Notes under the pieces: model-generated | The model's database searches: none | Told to the model about the DNA's origin: nothing | The model's input: the letters and a program-made list of their open reading frames with translations, nothing else | Assembly: GCA_030684695.1 (NCBI GenBank) | Contig: JAUXXX010000035.1 | Span: 28,835-92,834, forward strand | Length of the DNA stretch: 64,000 bases | Direction of reading: 5' to 3' | From: a bacterium | Lineage (GTDB): Bacteria > Bacillota_I > Bacilli_A > Izemoplasmatales > Hujiaoplasmataceae | Shown: positions 43,742-52,590 of the stretch, piece after piece | Position numbering within the stretch: the first letter of the stretch is position 1 | How the letters are laid out: every line of letters starts with the position of its first letter | Made by a program: the position numbers and the translations under genes

Positions 43742-44524
43742 ATGATTCAAGAAAACGCTATTCCGCAAAAAGAAATCAATAGTTCCATTGATCAGTACCA
43801 ACCCGATGAGTCTATGTATCTATGTCGAAGATGGAATATACCGGATACAGAAACTTTCAACCTCAAGATGGGTCCCCTCGAAACGTTTGTTGTCTACAAA
43901 GATAACAAGATATTTGGTGAATATTCGGGCCAACAAAACTTAATTTTGCACGACATATTCAAGGAAAGCGCAGACAAAATCAAACCTCGTGTCAAAGCAT
44001 TCAAGTTTTCAGAGGGAATCACGCTTGCTAAGTCAAATACTGTTGATTTGGAGTTTTCACTCATGGACTTTGTTTATAACGTGAAAATTGGGGTCAAAAT
44101 CAACTTTTCGCTTCGCTATCATTTTTCTGATCGCTTGGTATTTTTGGAGTCGATCATGGGACCCTTGGATTCATTCACCTATTCGAACCTTCAACAAATG
44201 TTTTCCTTTGTCTCGGAGGCTTCCATCAAACGGATGCTGATGAAGGAAATCAAAGACAAAAATATTTCCATATTTGAAATTCCTGTTTTTTATAATGACT
44301 TAAACAACATGATCCAAACCCGGATCAACGAAAAAATGGGTGTATTCGGCGTTGCGTGCAAAGTGCTAATTAATCGCATCAATCTCGTGGAAAACAACCA
44401 ATTAACTGCCTTGAAAGACATCATTACCAAAGCAAACGAGATGAAACAACTTAATTATACCTATGGGGACGAAACATTCATTGATCTCATCGAACTCGTC
44501 GTTCGTCCAGAAAAGGAGGAGTAG
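43742..44524 (+). CDS. SPFH/band-7-like protein A
   Basis: A 260-residue protein with no membrane segment. Its order of elements fits SPFH (prohibitin/stomatin/YdjI-like) domains: PLETFVVYKDNKIFGEY near residue 45, DFVYNVKIGVKINFSLRYHFSDRLVFLESIMG (about 115-147), a helix with SIKRMLMKEIKDKNISIFEI, then LNNMIQTRINEKMGVFGVACKVLINRINLVE (alternating amphipathic strands and a helix). The AAGGAGGG RBS and a TGTTATAAT-type -10 precede it. It is 2 bases upstream of a second SPFH-like gene, and GC content appears higher than in the flanks. The function is unknown; SPFH proteins form membrane-associated rings. Confidence 0.62.
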   Translation: MIQENAIPQKEINSSIDQYQPDESMYLCRRWNIPDTETFNLKMGPLETFVVYKDNKIFGEYSGQQNLILHDIFKESADKIKPRVKAFKFSEGITLAKSNTVDLEFSLMDFVYNVKIGVKINFSLRYHFSDRLVFLESIMGPLDSFTYSNLQQMFSFVSEASIKRMLMKEIKDKNISIFEIPVFYNDLNNMIQTRINEKMGVFGVACKVLINRINLVENNQLTALKDIITKANEMKQLNYTYGDETFIDLIELVVRPEKEE

Positions 44525-44526
44525 CT

Positions 44527-45420
44527 ATGTTCTTCGAAACTATTCTCATCATTGGCGTTGTTGCTGCGATTGCATTTGGTCTTTATATCTGGTGGAAACA
44601 TAGTAAAAAACCAGTCTTGGTTGTGGTTTCACCTCCGGAGAAGGATTTGGTATTCAAACGAATTCCCAATCAAATCGAGCATTATGAAAAGTTGAACCTT
44701 CTGCCGAATCCTATGAATACGGTCCTAGTATTCCGGAAAAGTTGTTTGATCGAGACCATCAAAACCGAACAGTTCATCATTAAAGACTATGCGACAGCAG
44801 CCAAGATTAATCTCAAAGATAATGACTTCGCTGAGTTAGATTTTTATTCTTTCAATGGAGATGCACTTGGAAACACCACGATTACTCTTCAGATGCCGAT
44901 TGAAATAAAAGATCCTGTGTATGATCTATTTTTAAAGATCACTCCAAAGGGAGTCTTTCATACAGCCATTGTCGATATTGATGTCTTCTTTCATACTATC
45001 GGCTTATTCCAAGACTTCTATTCTATTGCCCAATTAGAAACTGATCTACGCAGCGAAATCAATTCCTATATTACCAACGGAATTGCCGAATTCGCCTATC
45101 AAAACGAAATCAGTATCTTAGTTCTAAATTACTATTTGGATGAAATCGAAACGTTTTTGAAAGAAAAAATAAACCAATATTTGCATCTAAAAGGAATTCA
45201 AATTGATCATTTCGATTTATCGGATATCTCGTTTGAAGAAACCAAAGAAGTGGCGAATTTAAATGCAGTGTTGATTCGCAAACAAAAATATCTCCTTCAA
45301 GGGTATTCTTATCGCGACGAAAAGAAAAAAGAGTTATTTGATCGAATTCAATTCAAAGCCCAAGCGAAAGTCAATGTTGACTCGATTGTCAAAGACGATA
45401 TTCAAAAGAGCATGCACTAA
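44527..45420 (+). CDS. SPFH/band-7-like membrane protein B
   Basis: A 297-residue protein with one N-terminal membrane segment (IIGVVAAIAFGLYIWW), then an SPFH-like domain: TITLQMPIEIKDPVYDLFLKI, a beta pair with FHTAIVDIDVFFHTIG, a helix LETDLRSEINSYITNGIAEFA, and FLKEKINQYLHLKGIQIDHFDLSDISFEE before a Lys-rich helical tail. GGAGGAG lies in the end of the previous gene, so the pair is translated together. A hetero-oligomer anchored by this subunit is a reasonable model (inference). Confidence 0.6.
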   Translation: MFFETILIIGVVAAIAFGLYIWWKHSKKPVLVVVSPPEKDLVFKRIPNQIEHYEKLNLLPNPMNTVLVFRKSCLIETIKTEQFIIKDYATAAKINLKDNDFAELDFYSFNGDALGNTTITLQMPIEIKDPVYDLFLKITPKGVFHTAIVDIDVFFHTIGLFQDFYSIAQLETDLRSEINSYITNGIAEFAYQNEISILVLNYYLDEIETFLKEKINQYLHLKGIQIDHFDLSDISFEETKEVANLNAVLIRKQKYLLQGYSYRDEKKKELFDRIQFKAQAKVNVDSIVKDDIQKSMH

Positions 45421-45837
45421 TCGCTTGAATTCTTCATCGAATCAACGATAAGATCTACGAAAGAACGAATTTGAATGAGTCTTCTTAGTTATGTTCTTGT
45501 GCTCGAAAAGCTGCTTGGATTCCTATGTTCGATAATGCATACTTGAATTGCTGAAAAGGAATCCAACGATAAGAAATTAGGCATCATCGAAGTCGATTAA
45601 GCAATATCAATTCATTTTAGTTAAAGGTACCCCCTTAATGGAGTAGCTTTCTCTTAACTGATAGATATCATGAAAACTCTGAATAGATCATTAATTCATG
45701 ATAATCATGTTCGTATTAAACATTTCATATCTCATTTGTTATCGACTTTCAAACCAATAAACAAAACCCAAGGAGAATGAAATAGAACCAAACCTACAAC
45801 GGATAAAAACTGATGGGGAAAGAAATCTCGGTACTCT

Positions 45838-45966
45838 ATGAAAAACTATGATACAACGATTAGTGTGACTAATCCAACCAAAGATGGATACACTTTTGTT
45901 GGTTGGAATCCTGAACTTCCGTATTGAATTCCGGCCGAAAACATGACTGTCACTGCTTGGTCAAAT
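45838..45966 (+). pseudogene. Remnant of a Listeria-Bacteroides (InlB B-type) repeat
   Basis: The frame reads TTISVTNPTKDGYTFVGW, then NPELPY, an in-frame TGA at 45925-45927, then IPAENMTVTAW. This is one nearly complete InlB B-repeat (PTKxGYTFxGWxPELPxxxPAENMTVTAxW). No start, no signal sequence and no further repeats are left, so it is a fragment of a lost surface protein. Confidence 0.75.
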
Positions 45967-46206
45967 CGGTTTTGGCTTTCATGGAGGTCGACATGATTGA
46001 TTATTCTGAAAATAAAGGATGACGATTAACGTCAAAAATAGTTATGATTATTACAACAATTTAAATATCTATACAGAATATAACTAAGAGACCAAGATGC
46101 AAATGCACAAAAACCACTAAATCAATTTCGCTTAGTTCATTACGCGATTTGAGTCTATTTGATAAACACTAATATAGTAGTCACCTATACTATAAACTAA
46201 TTGGGT

Positions 46207-46425
46207 CACCATAATAATCCGTGAAAATATGGACATTCATATCAGACAGATCAGGTTTTCACGGGAAATTTCGTGAGTCTGTACGGGTCACCACACTTAA
46301 CCGAGTAATAAGCCACTTATTGCTCTGTTTTAATGTTCAAACAAAACGTATTGTATAAACTTCGCATCATCTATTCGGCACCACTTATAAACGAAAATCG
46401 ATCCGATAGGTCGGTTTTTTGTTTA
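46207..46425 (+). repeat. R4 unit copy 3, distal end of the accessory tract
   Basis: 46207-46371 aligns with 43161-43326; then TTCGGCACCA (46374-46383) repeats the tRNA-Thr end and is followed by a diverged terminator. Sequence after about 46425 no longer matches the other copies, so this looks like the outer boundary. Confidence 0.75.
46394..46420 (+). terminator. Diverged copy of the tRNA-Thr terminator
   Basis: AAAATCGA/TCGGTTTT stem with a G-U pair, followed by T run; stem pairing is kept although the sequence has changed. Confidence 0.65.
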
Positions 46426-46595
46426 TTTTAACTTCTATCATTCGTAGAAGACCATATATTCTTGAAATTCGAAGTTCACGTACACAAGACGCGAAATGTT
46501 AAGCAACATGTTGAAGTTCGGTCATTCAACTATGCTATAATGAGTAAAAAGTACTATATAATGAATTATTATCTAGTAGATTAGGATGGTTTAAT

Positions 46596-47453
46596 ATGTC
46601 ATTATTACATGAATTTTATACATTATCCAACGGGATTCGTATGCCTAAAATCGGAATTGGTACCTATAAACTTAAAGCTGGTCAGGAGGCTTATCAAGCC
46701 GTCTTGGATGCATTAACTATCGGAATACGCCATATTGATTCGGGAATTATTTATCAAAATGAGCAAAGTGTTGGACAAGCAATCAAAGATTCAGGCATTC
46801 CAAGAGAGAATATTTTTATTACATCCAAAGTACCTCCTCATATAAAAACATATGAAGGAACACTACGTATGTTTGAAAAATCGTTGTTAAATCTTGGAGT
46901 CGACTATATTGATTTATACATCATCAATGCCCCTACTCCACTTCATGATGTAGGTGGTAATTATGATGTAGCCAATCTTGAAGTATATCGAGCACTGGAG
47001 TATTTGTATCAGGAAGAAAGAGTCGCGGCGATAGGTGTATCTCAATTTCAAATAAAGGACATAGAAAACATTATAATGAACCATCATATAACGCCGCATG
47101 TACAGCAAATTTCTTTTTTTATTGGTCATACACAACAGGAGCTTGTATCTTATTGTAATAAGCACCAAATCCAAATTCAGGCGTTTTCTCCACTTGCAAA
47201 GGGTTATTTACTGAACAATCCCATATTGACTGATATGGCGAAGCGATATAGAAAATCACAAGCACAACTTGCATTAAAGTATGTGATTCAAAAGGGAGTA
47301 GCACCAATTCCAAAATCCTCAAATAAAGAGCATCTATTGTCAAACACCCAGCTTGATTTTGAAATTCATCATTCTGATATGTTGATACTGGATGATATCA
47401 TAGATGACCCAAGAGTATTTGATGATGTAGTTACCCATAAAACATATAGATAA
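46596..47453 (+). CDS. Aldo/keto reductase family protein
   Basis: A 285-residue (beta/alpha)8 NADPH-type reductase. D48 (HIDSG), Y53 (IIYQNE) and K78 (ITSKVP) of the catalytic tetrad are present, but the His of the usual LIHxP motif is Asn111 (YIINAP). The C-terminal nucleotide-binding IPKSSNKEHLLSN is intact. It looks full length. The missing His may shift specificity toward other carbonyls or lower ketone reductase activity. Promoter with 19-base spacing and TGC before the -10 at 46533. Confidence 0.87.
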   Translation: MSLLHEFYTLSNGIRMPKIGIGTYKLKAGQEAYQAVLDALTIGIRHIDSGIIYQNEQSVGQAIKDSGIPRENIFITSKVPPHIKTYEGTLRMFEKSLLNLGVDYIDLYIINAPTPLHDVGGNYDVANLEVYRALEYLYQEERVAAIGVSQFQIKDIENIIMNHHITPHVQQISFFIGHTQQELVSYCNKHQIQIQAFSPLAKGYLLNNPILTDMAKRYRKSQAQLALKYVIQKGVAPIPKSSNKEHLLSNTQLDFEIHHSDMLILDDIIDDPRVFDDVVTHKTYR

Positions 47454-47519
47454 GTAGAACAATCCATCATAAATTGTTGAAAGTCTGAGCAACACAAAAA
47501 AAAGAATCGATCCAGTAAT

Positions 47520-47585
47520 AAAATCCTCTTAAAGTAGATACTACATTTAATTCATTGTAGATAGTTATAGAAAGAGGATTTTTTC
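47520..47585 (+). terminator. Terminator after the aldo/keto reductase gene
   Basis: AAATCCTCTT/AAGAGGATTT outer stem with an inner CTACA/TGTAG stem and TTTTT tail. Confidence 0.75.
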
Positions 47586-47676
47586 TTTTTAATTAAATAG
47601 ATACATCCCTCAATAAACCAGTCACTAGAAGTTTGCTGCTTCCGTATGGTAGAATGTAAATGAAGGATGTGGTATT

Positions 47677-48699
47677 GTGAATAAGGTGAAGAATCAAGAA
47701 CTCAACCAAAGAATGAAAGAATGTGGTTTTTCAGGGCTTGTCAGTATTGAGCAACATCAAAAAGTGATATATCAGTATATCAACGGTATGGCAGATAGAG
47801 ACAAAAAGCAATCCATCAATCGGGAAACGCTATTTGCTGTAGCTTCGGGGACCAAATTTTTGACAGCACTTGCAATTGGTCGATTGGTTGATCAATTGAA
47901 GTGTAGTCTAGATACAAAAGCTCAAGACATCTATGATTTGCATTTGGCTTCGATGAACCCCAATATAACGATAAAGCAATTATTATCACATACATCAGGA
48001 ATGTCAGATTATTTGGATGAGGATGAACTGGATGATACAAAGCCTATCTATTTTGATGTACCTTATAAAGATTTAGTAAATCCTAAGGATTTTATCCCTA
48101 TTTTTTCAAAGAAAAAAGCGAAATTTTTACCTGGAGAAAAGTTTAACTATAATAATCAAGCATATGTGTATCTAGCAATCATTATCGAAGAGTTATCCAA
48201 TCAATCGTATAAGGATTTCATTAATGATCAAATTTTAAGGCCGCTACAAATTGAAAGAAGTGGAATTAAGCATTTAACAGACTATCCACCCCATACAGCA
48301 ATTGGGTATTTGAGTCAAAAAGAAAATTCTTTGACAAACATTGGCCTATTACCCTTTCAATCTGGTGGAGATGGAGGAGCTGTTTTTTCGATCGATGACA
48401 TGAAAAAAATATGGGAAGCATTCTTCGATTACAAGATTGTTTCAAAATCAATGGTGGACCAATTTATATCCATTCATGCAGTGGAAGATGAAAACTCTGG
48501 TAGTTATTATGGCTTGGGTATGTGGTTAAAAAAACAAGGTAATATTTTAGTGCCTTATTTGTTTGGTGGAGATCCAGGTATTTCTTTTGTATCAAGCTAT
48601 CAACCAACAACAAAGAAGTTTCTATTTGCAGTATCCAATACTTCTACAGGGGTATGGGATATTTATGATGATATCAACAATATATACAAGAATATGTAA
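47677..48699 (+). CDS. Serine hydrolase of the beta-lactamase/penicillin-binding superfamily
   Basis: A 340-residue class C beta-lactamase-like hydrolase. S57-x-x-K60 (ASGTKFL) is the active-site motif, FNYNNQAY supplies the Y-x-N, and GGDPGISF replaces the K-T-G-like third motif. There is no signal peptide, so it is cytosolic, as with many esterase-type relatives; a true beta-lactamase role is unlikely. It starts at a GTG preceded by AAGGATG. Substrate unknown. Confidence 0.82.
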   Translation: MNKVKNQELNQRMKECGFSGLVSIEQHQKVIYQYINGMADRDKKQSINRETLFAVASGTKFLTALAIGRLVDQLKCSLDTKAQDIYDLHLASMNPNITIKQLLSHTSGMSDYLDEDELDDTKPIYFDVPYKDLVNPKDFIPIFSKKKAKFLPGEKFNYNNQAYVYLAIIIEELSNQSYKDFINDQILRPLQIERSGIKHLTDYPPHTAIGYLSQKENSLTNIGLLPFQSGGDGGAVFSIDDMKKIWEAFFDYKIVSKSMVDQFISIHAVEDENSGSYYGLGMWLKKQGNILVPYLFGGDPGISFVSSYQPTTKKFLFAVSNTSTGVWDIYDDINNIYKNM

Positions 48700-48916
48700 A
48701 GCATCATAAAATATTGGTTTCAAACGATTGGTTTTTATGAAGAGTACTCTAGTAAAATTAAGAAATGTAATATGAAAACTCAATCTAATTTACTATAGTA
48801 GTATGTTATAATGACTATACATTCATTTTTCATTATTTGGTATTTCAACAAGATGTAATGAGCTAACGATTATACCATATCCAAAGCATTTTCAATTACA
48901 ACAGAGGAGTACGTAT

Positions 48917-50086
48917 ATGTTGCCAGAAGGTACTATTTTAAGACTCGTTATATCACAGGTTTTCGTTTTTATATATCTTTTCATCATGACACCAATTATG
49001 AAACCATTCATACGTAATTTAATTATCCTGGCGATTGGTTCAATTATCATTACAGCTATGAATGTAGGGATTATTGTCCAGTTTGGAATTTTATTGTACA
49101 CTCGTTTTTATTTTTTAACACTGCTTTTACCATACATCTTGTTATATTGGTTCTTTGCAATTTATAAGGGTGCCCAGCTAATATTTTCTTTATTGTCCAC
49201 CCAAGTCATCGGAAGCGTTGCTATTCTAAATGGACTTTTCGCATCCTATGTATTTTTTGGTCAGAACACACTGTACATTGATACCATTGCCCGGTCGATT
49301 ACTTATCTACTCTTTTTACCGATTGTATTAAAGTTTATTCGTCCAACCTATGTAAAGATGTTAAATTTGTTTGAAAAAGGATGGTGGGTTTTAAATGTAG
49401 GTTTGATACTTGCCTATGTACTTGCCTATGTCATATTGTTTGTTCCAAATCCTATTTTTGAACGCCCAGTATACTTTATCCATGCCTATGTTGGTGTTAT
49501 TCTTACATCATTAATTTATGTAGTGATTTTCTTCTTGTTTATTCAAGTTCAAACCAAAACAGTTATTGAGCAAGATAAATTAAAATTATCAAGACAAGTG
49601 AATACCTTAGCACAAGAATCTGCCGAGATTAGAAGCATTGCTTACAAGGATTCACTTACGGGTATAAATAACCGATTTTCCTTATTAAGACAGATGGACT
49701 TATTGACTCAAAATGGATATCCATTTTTAATCATTTTTATGGATTTGGATGATTTAAAAGAAATTAACGATACCTATGATCATTCAAAGGGAGATGCATG
49801 TTTGCAGCAGTTCGCTTTGGCACTTCAGCGAACCATAGCTCATCAAGGAGATGCATATCGTTTTGCTGGAGATGAATTTGTTTGTTTAGTAACCAAAAAC
49901 GTAGCTGATTTTAACATGAAACATTTTAGGGAAAATGTGGAAAAAGAAATGCAGACAGACATCCCATACAAAGGTATGAGTTTGGGTATTGCGTATTACC
50001 CAGAAGATGGATCCATTCCGGATGATTTGATTAGTATTGCGGATTTAGCAATGTACATCGAGAAAAAGGAAAAGAAAAGAAGATAG
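48917..50086 (+). CDS. Membrane GGDEF protein, probable diguanylate cyclase
   Basis: A 389-residue protein. About six to seven membrane segments (residues 1-215) resembling a 7TM-type sensor, then a linker helix and a GGDEF domain (about 240-389): DSLTGINNRFSLL, FMDLDDLKEINDTYDHSKGD, RFAGDEFVCLV (active A-GDEF form) and SLGIAYYPEDG. It lacks an RxxD inhibitory site. AGAGGAG precedes the ATG. Probably makes c-di-GMP in response to a membrane signal. Monocistronic with a terminator at 50111. Confidence 0.87.
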   Translation: MLPEGTILRLVISQVFVFIYLFIMTPIMKPFIRNLIILAIGSIIITAMNVGIIVQFGILLYTRFYFLTLLLPYILLYWFFAIYKGAQLIFSLLSTQVIGSVAILNGLFASYVFFGQNTLYIDTIARSITYLLFLPIVLKFIRPTYVKMLNLFEKGWWVLNVGLILAYVLAYVILFVPNPIFERPVYFIHAYVGVILTSLIYVVIFFLFIQVQTKTVIEQDKLKLSRQVNTLAQESAEIRSIAYKDSLTGINNRFSLLRQMDLLTQNGYPFLIIFMDLDDLKEINDTYDHSKGDACLQQFALALQRTIAHQGDAYRFAGDEFVCLVTKNVADFNMKHFRENVEKEMQTDIPYKGMSLGIAYYPEDGSIPDDLISIADLAMYIEKKEKKRR

Positions 50087-50419
50087 AACTTCAATGAGAT
50101 TTGAATAAATAAAGAGTTCCCTATTGTTAATCAATGGGGGACTGTTCTTTTTACTTGATGTAAATACTTATATAATGAAATACACGATGAATTACCTAAG
50201 GTTTTGTGCTACAATGGGAACCGAAGATTGCCAAAATTCATGATAAGCAAGGACAGTATTCAAATAAAAAAGATAATTTCGTTTCAGATGGTCATAGAAG
50301 ACTCGAGGACATTATTCAGATATAGAAAGCTAGACAAGGTATAGATTATTTCGTTTTGTTGGTGTATAGTAAACAATGACTTTGGCATTGAAATAACATT
50401 TATGATAAAGAGGCAATGT
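50087..50419. other. Intergenic region, about 330 bp
   Basis: Contains the terminator of the GGDEF gene and a leader for the next operon. No gene seen; no repeat family match noticed. Confidence 0.5.
50111..50152 (+). terminator. Terminator after the GGDEF gene
   Basis: AAAGA, TTCCC and TATTG arms pair imperfectly with CAATG, GGGGGA and TCTTT, followed by a T run. Confidence 0.6.
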
Positions 50420-52123
50420 ATGAAAACGATAGATTCAGTGAAAAATTGGATATTACAATGTGTTTCATCTGTAAAAGATTGGATTCAAGTGGCGACTCGA
50501 TGGGCCAAGGAACATCGCTCTTTATGGTATTATCTGGTTACCATCCTGATCGGATTATTTACCATAGTGGTCATCCTCTATTACATATTTTTTCCTTCGA
50601 GGGGTTATTTTCACGCTGATTCCACAGATACATTGATGTGGGCGGAATCTTTCATTGACGCTAGATGGATCTATAATACGGATTTTGCGTATGCTGCTTA
50701 TTTCCTCTTCGGGGGATCTTTACTGATGATGCCTTTTATTGGAATCTTTGGAGTTTCGATGTTAGCCCATGTACTTGGAATGGGATTATTTTATCTTATA
50801 TTTTACGCAGCGATTCTATTTTTCTGTCGATCAATGAAGGTTTCTTGGATGTGGTCAGTAATCATTGGATTTGTCATCAGTTTTGGTGTTGCCAGTGGAG
50901 AAAAAATCAGAGAAATATTTTACGGTCATGTTATCTATTATAGTTTAGGCATTCTCTTCGTTTTGATTGGATTAGGGCTGCTGTTTCGCATGGAAGAAAA
51001 ATTACAACGTTGGATAGAAGAGAAGAAAAAATCTAAGTTGATTCTTTATCTCATCTTAGGGCCATTGTTTTTCTTATTAGCATCCATCAATGGAATTCAA
51101 TCGATTACCATTTTTGTGGTTCCAGTACTCGGAGCCTTCGTCATTGAGCGATTACTAGATGGTTCAAAACCACTTTTTTCAAAAGAGAATACCCCCGGCA
51201 TTATTGCATCAGGATTAGTGTTGATAGGATCCATCATCGGGATTTTCTTCTACTCGTTGCTTGCAAAGGAAGTTCCACAAGGGTATGCGGATGCTTATTC
51301 AGTCTTTTCCGCTCCCCATGAGTGGATTCTGAATATCAATCGTTTGTTGGAGCATTGGTTTACATTAATTGGTGTTGATGTTGTTTACGGAGATCCCATT
51401 AAATCGATTGAAGGTCTTATTAACCTCATTAGAATCTTGTTTGGTTTTATAATTGCATTCATTCCGTTCATTGCTTTAATCAACTACAGCAAACTTCCAA
51501 ACTCAAAAGTACGAGTGGTTATCATCACACATTGGATTTTATCCTCATTAATCATTCTAGGCTATATTTTCGGATTATTATCATCTGCTTCTTGGCGACT
51601 TTCGCCAATACTAGCATCTTCAATCATCGCATCTGTAGTTTACTTACATTCCTTGTTTCAACAAGTGAATACGAAACGATTTGCGATATTGTTTATGATG
51701 CCACTTGTTATTTTTGGAATGGTCACTTCATATATCATCATCAAGATGCCTCATGATTACAATCTGGAAAACGGTAATTTTGATGGGTATTATTTAGCTA
51801 GAGAACTCGAAAAACTAGATTTGACTTATGGGTATGCGACGTTTTGGAGAGCAAATCTCATCACGGTTGTCTCTGACTCCAAAGTGAAAGTTCGAAGCAT
51901 TACCGCTGATTACGAAATTTATCATTTCCAATCACAGCTTTCATGGTATCAAGAACAAGAAGGCGTTGACCGATATTTTGTTTTGCTTAATCATAGTGAG
52001 TATCGTAATGTCTACACTGCACCATGGTTTGAACTAGAACATACCAAAGTGGTTTTATATGGACCACAAACCTACTATGTACTTATTTTCTCCCAAAATA
52101 TTTTTTATCGAGGTGAATCATGA
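50420..52123 (+). CDS. Large multi-pass membrane protein, possible GT-C glycosyltransferase
   Basis: A 567-residue protein with about 11-12 membrane segments and a soluble C-terminal part of about 110 residues. The first extracytoplasmic loop has YFHADSTDTLMWAES, an Asp-bearing loop in the position used by GT-C lipid-linked sugar transferases. The ATG at 50420 follows AGAGG by 7 bases; an upstream in-frame ATG at 50402 lacks an RBS. It overlaps gtrA by 4 bases and is followed by an FAD oxidoreductase, a gene set typical of envelope-glycan modification. Specific sugar unknown. Confidence 0.65.
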   Translation: MKTIDSVKNWILQCVSSVKDWIQVATRWAKEHRSLWYYLVTILIGLFTIVVILYYIFFPSRGYFHADSTDTLMWAESFIDARWIYNTDFAYAAYFLFGGSLLMMPFIGIFGVSMLAHVLGMGLFYLIFYAAILFFCRSMKVSWMWSVIIGFVISFGVASGEKIREIFYGHVIYYSLGILFVLIGLGLLFRMEEKLQRWIEEKKKSKLILYLILGPLFFLLASINGIQSITIFVVPVLGAFVIERLLDGSKPLFSKENTPGIIASGLVLIGSIIGIFFYSLLAKEVPQGYADAYSVFSAPHEWILNINRLLEHWFTLIGVDVVYGDPIKSIEGLINLIRILFGFIIAFIPFIALINYSKLPNSKVRVVIITHWILSSLIILGYIFGLLSSASWRLSPILASSIIASVVYLHSLFQQVNTKRFAILFMMPLVIFGMVTSYIIIKMPHDYNLENGNFDGYYLARELEKLDLTYGYATFWRANLITVVSDSKVKVRSITADYEIYHFQSQLSWYQEQEGVDRYFVLLNHSEYRNVYTAPWFELEHTKVVLYGPQTYYVLIFSQNIFYRGES

Positions 52124-52590
52124 GATTTGATAAAGTACTCGTTCATGAAATCATCCGCTATTTGATTGTGGGAGGAGTCGCCACAATTATTGATTATCTC
52201 TCATTCGCACTTTTTCGATATGTGATTCTTGATCTCACGCTCGAAAATCTATTGATATCGACATCGATTGGCTTTGCATTTGGACTGACATTCAACTATA
52301 TTCTTTCGATTATTTTCGTATTTAAAAATGTCTCAGATCCCAACAAAGGGAAAAAACTATCCTCGTTTATCCTATTTGCAATGATTGGAATCATTGGTCT
52401 AGGGCTCACAGAGTTTGGGATGTGGATATCCTATATTACTCGGTTCTTCATAGGCGACAATGTCTATCAAATTCCTGAAATGTTGATGAAAGTCATTATG
52501 ACAGGAATTGTCCTCATTTGGAATTACGTCGCTCGAAAACTTTTAATTTTCCAACCCCCCAAAAGCGAACACAAGGAGATTACATCATGA
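52120..52590 (+). CDS. GtrA-family membrane protein
   Basis: A 156-residue protein with four membrane segments and the GtrA family pattern: [21 protein letters not shown], then [19 protein letters not shown] and a C-terminal [15 protein letters not shown]. GtrA proteins are thought to flip or carry polyprenyl-linked sugars for glycosyltransferases. It overlaps the upstream membrane protein and the downstream oxidoreductase by ATGA. Confidence 0.87.
   Translation: MRFDKVLVHEIIRYLIVGGVATIIDYLSFALFRYVILDLTLENLLISTSIGFAFGLTFNYILSIIFVFKNVSDPNKGKKLSSFILFAMIGIIGLGLTEFGMWISYITRFFIGDNVYQIPEMLMKVIMTGIVLIWNYVARKLLIFQPPKSEHKEITS

Larger units (their letters stand above)
45421..46595. other. Gene-less region with gene remnant and R4 copy
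   Basis: About 1.2 kb with no intact gene. It holds an InlB-type repeat remnant (45838-45966), a short sequence shared with 5670 (ACCAAGATGCAAATG at 46091), the R4 right end with tRNA-Thr end (46207-46425), and the promoter of the aldo/keto reductase (TTGAAG at 46511, TGC-TATAAT at 46533). Confidence 0.6.

Noticed and set aside
45925-45927. In-frame TGA as possible evidence for UGA = Trp
   Set aside because: Many intact genes here end in TGA (for example SRPBCC, gtrA, nucleotidyltransferase) and Trp is encoded by TGG, so TGA is a stop and the InlB repeat is a remnant.
40674-46600. Possible prophage or ICE in the tRNA-Thr tract
   Set aside because: No integrase, structural, relaxase or replication gene is present; only end repeats and small cargo, so I call a cassette-like or decayed island instead.
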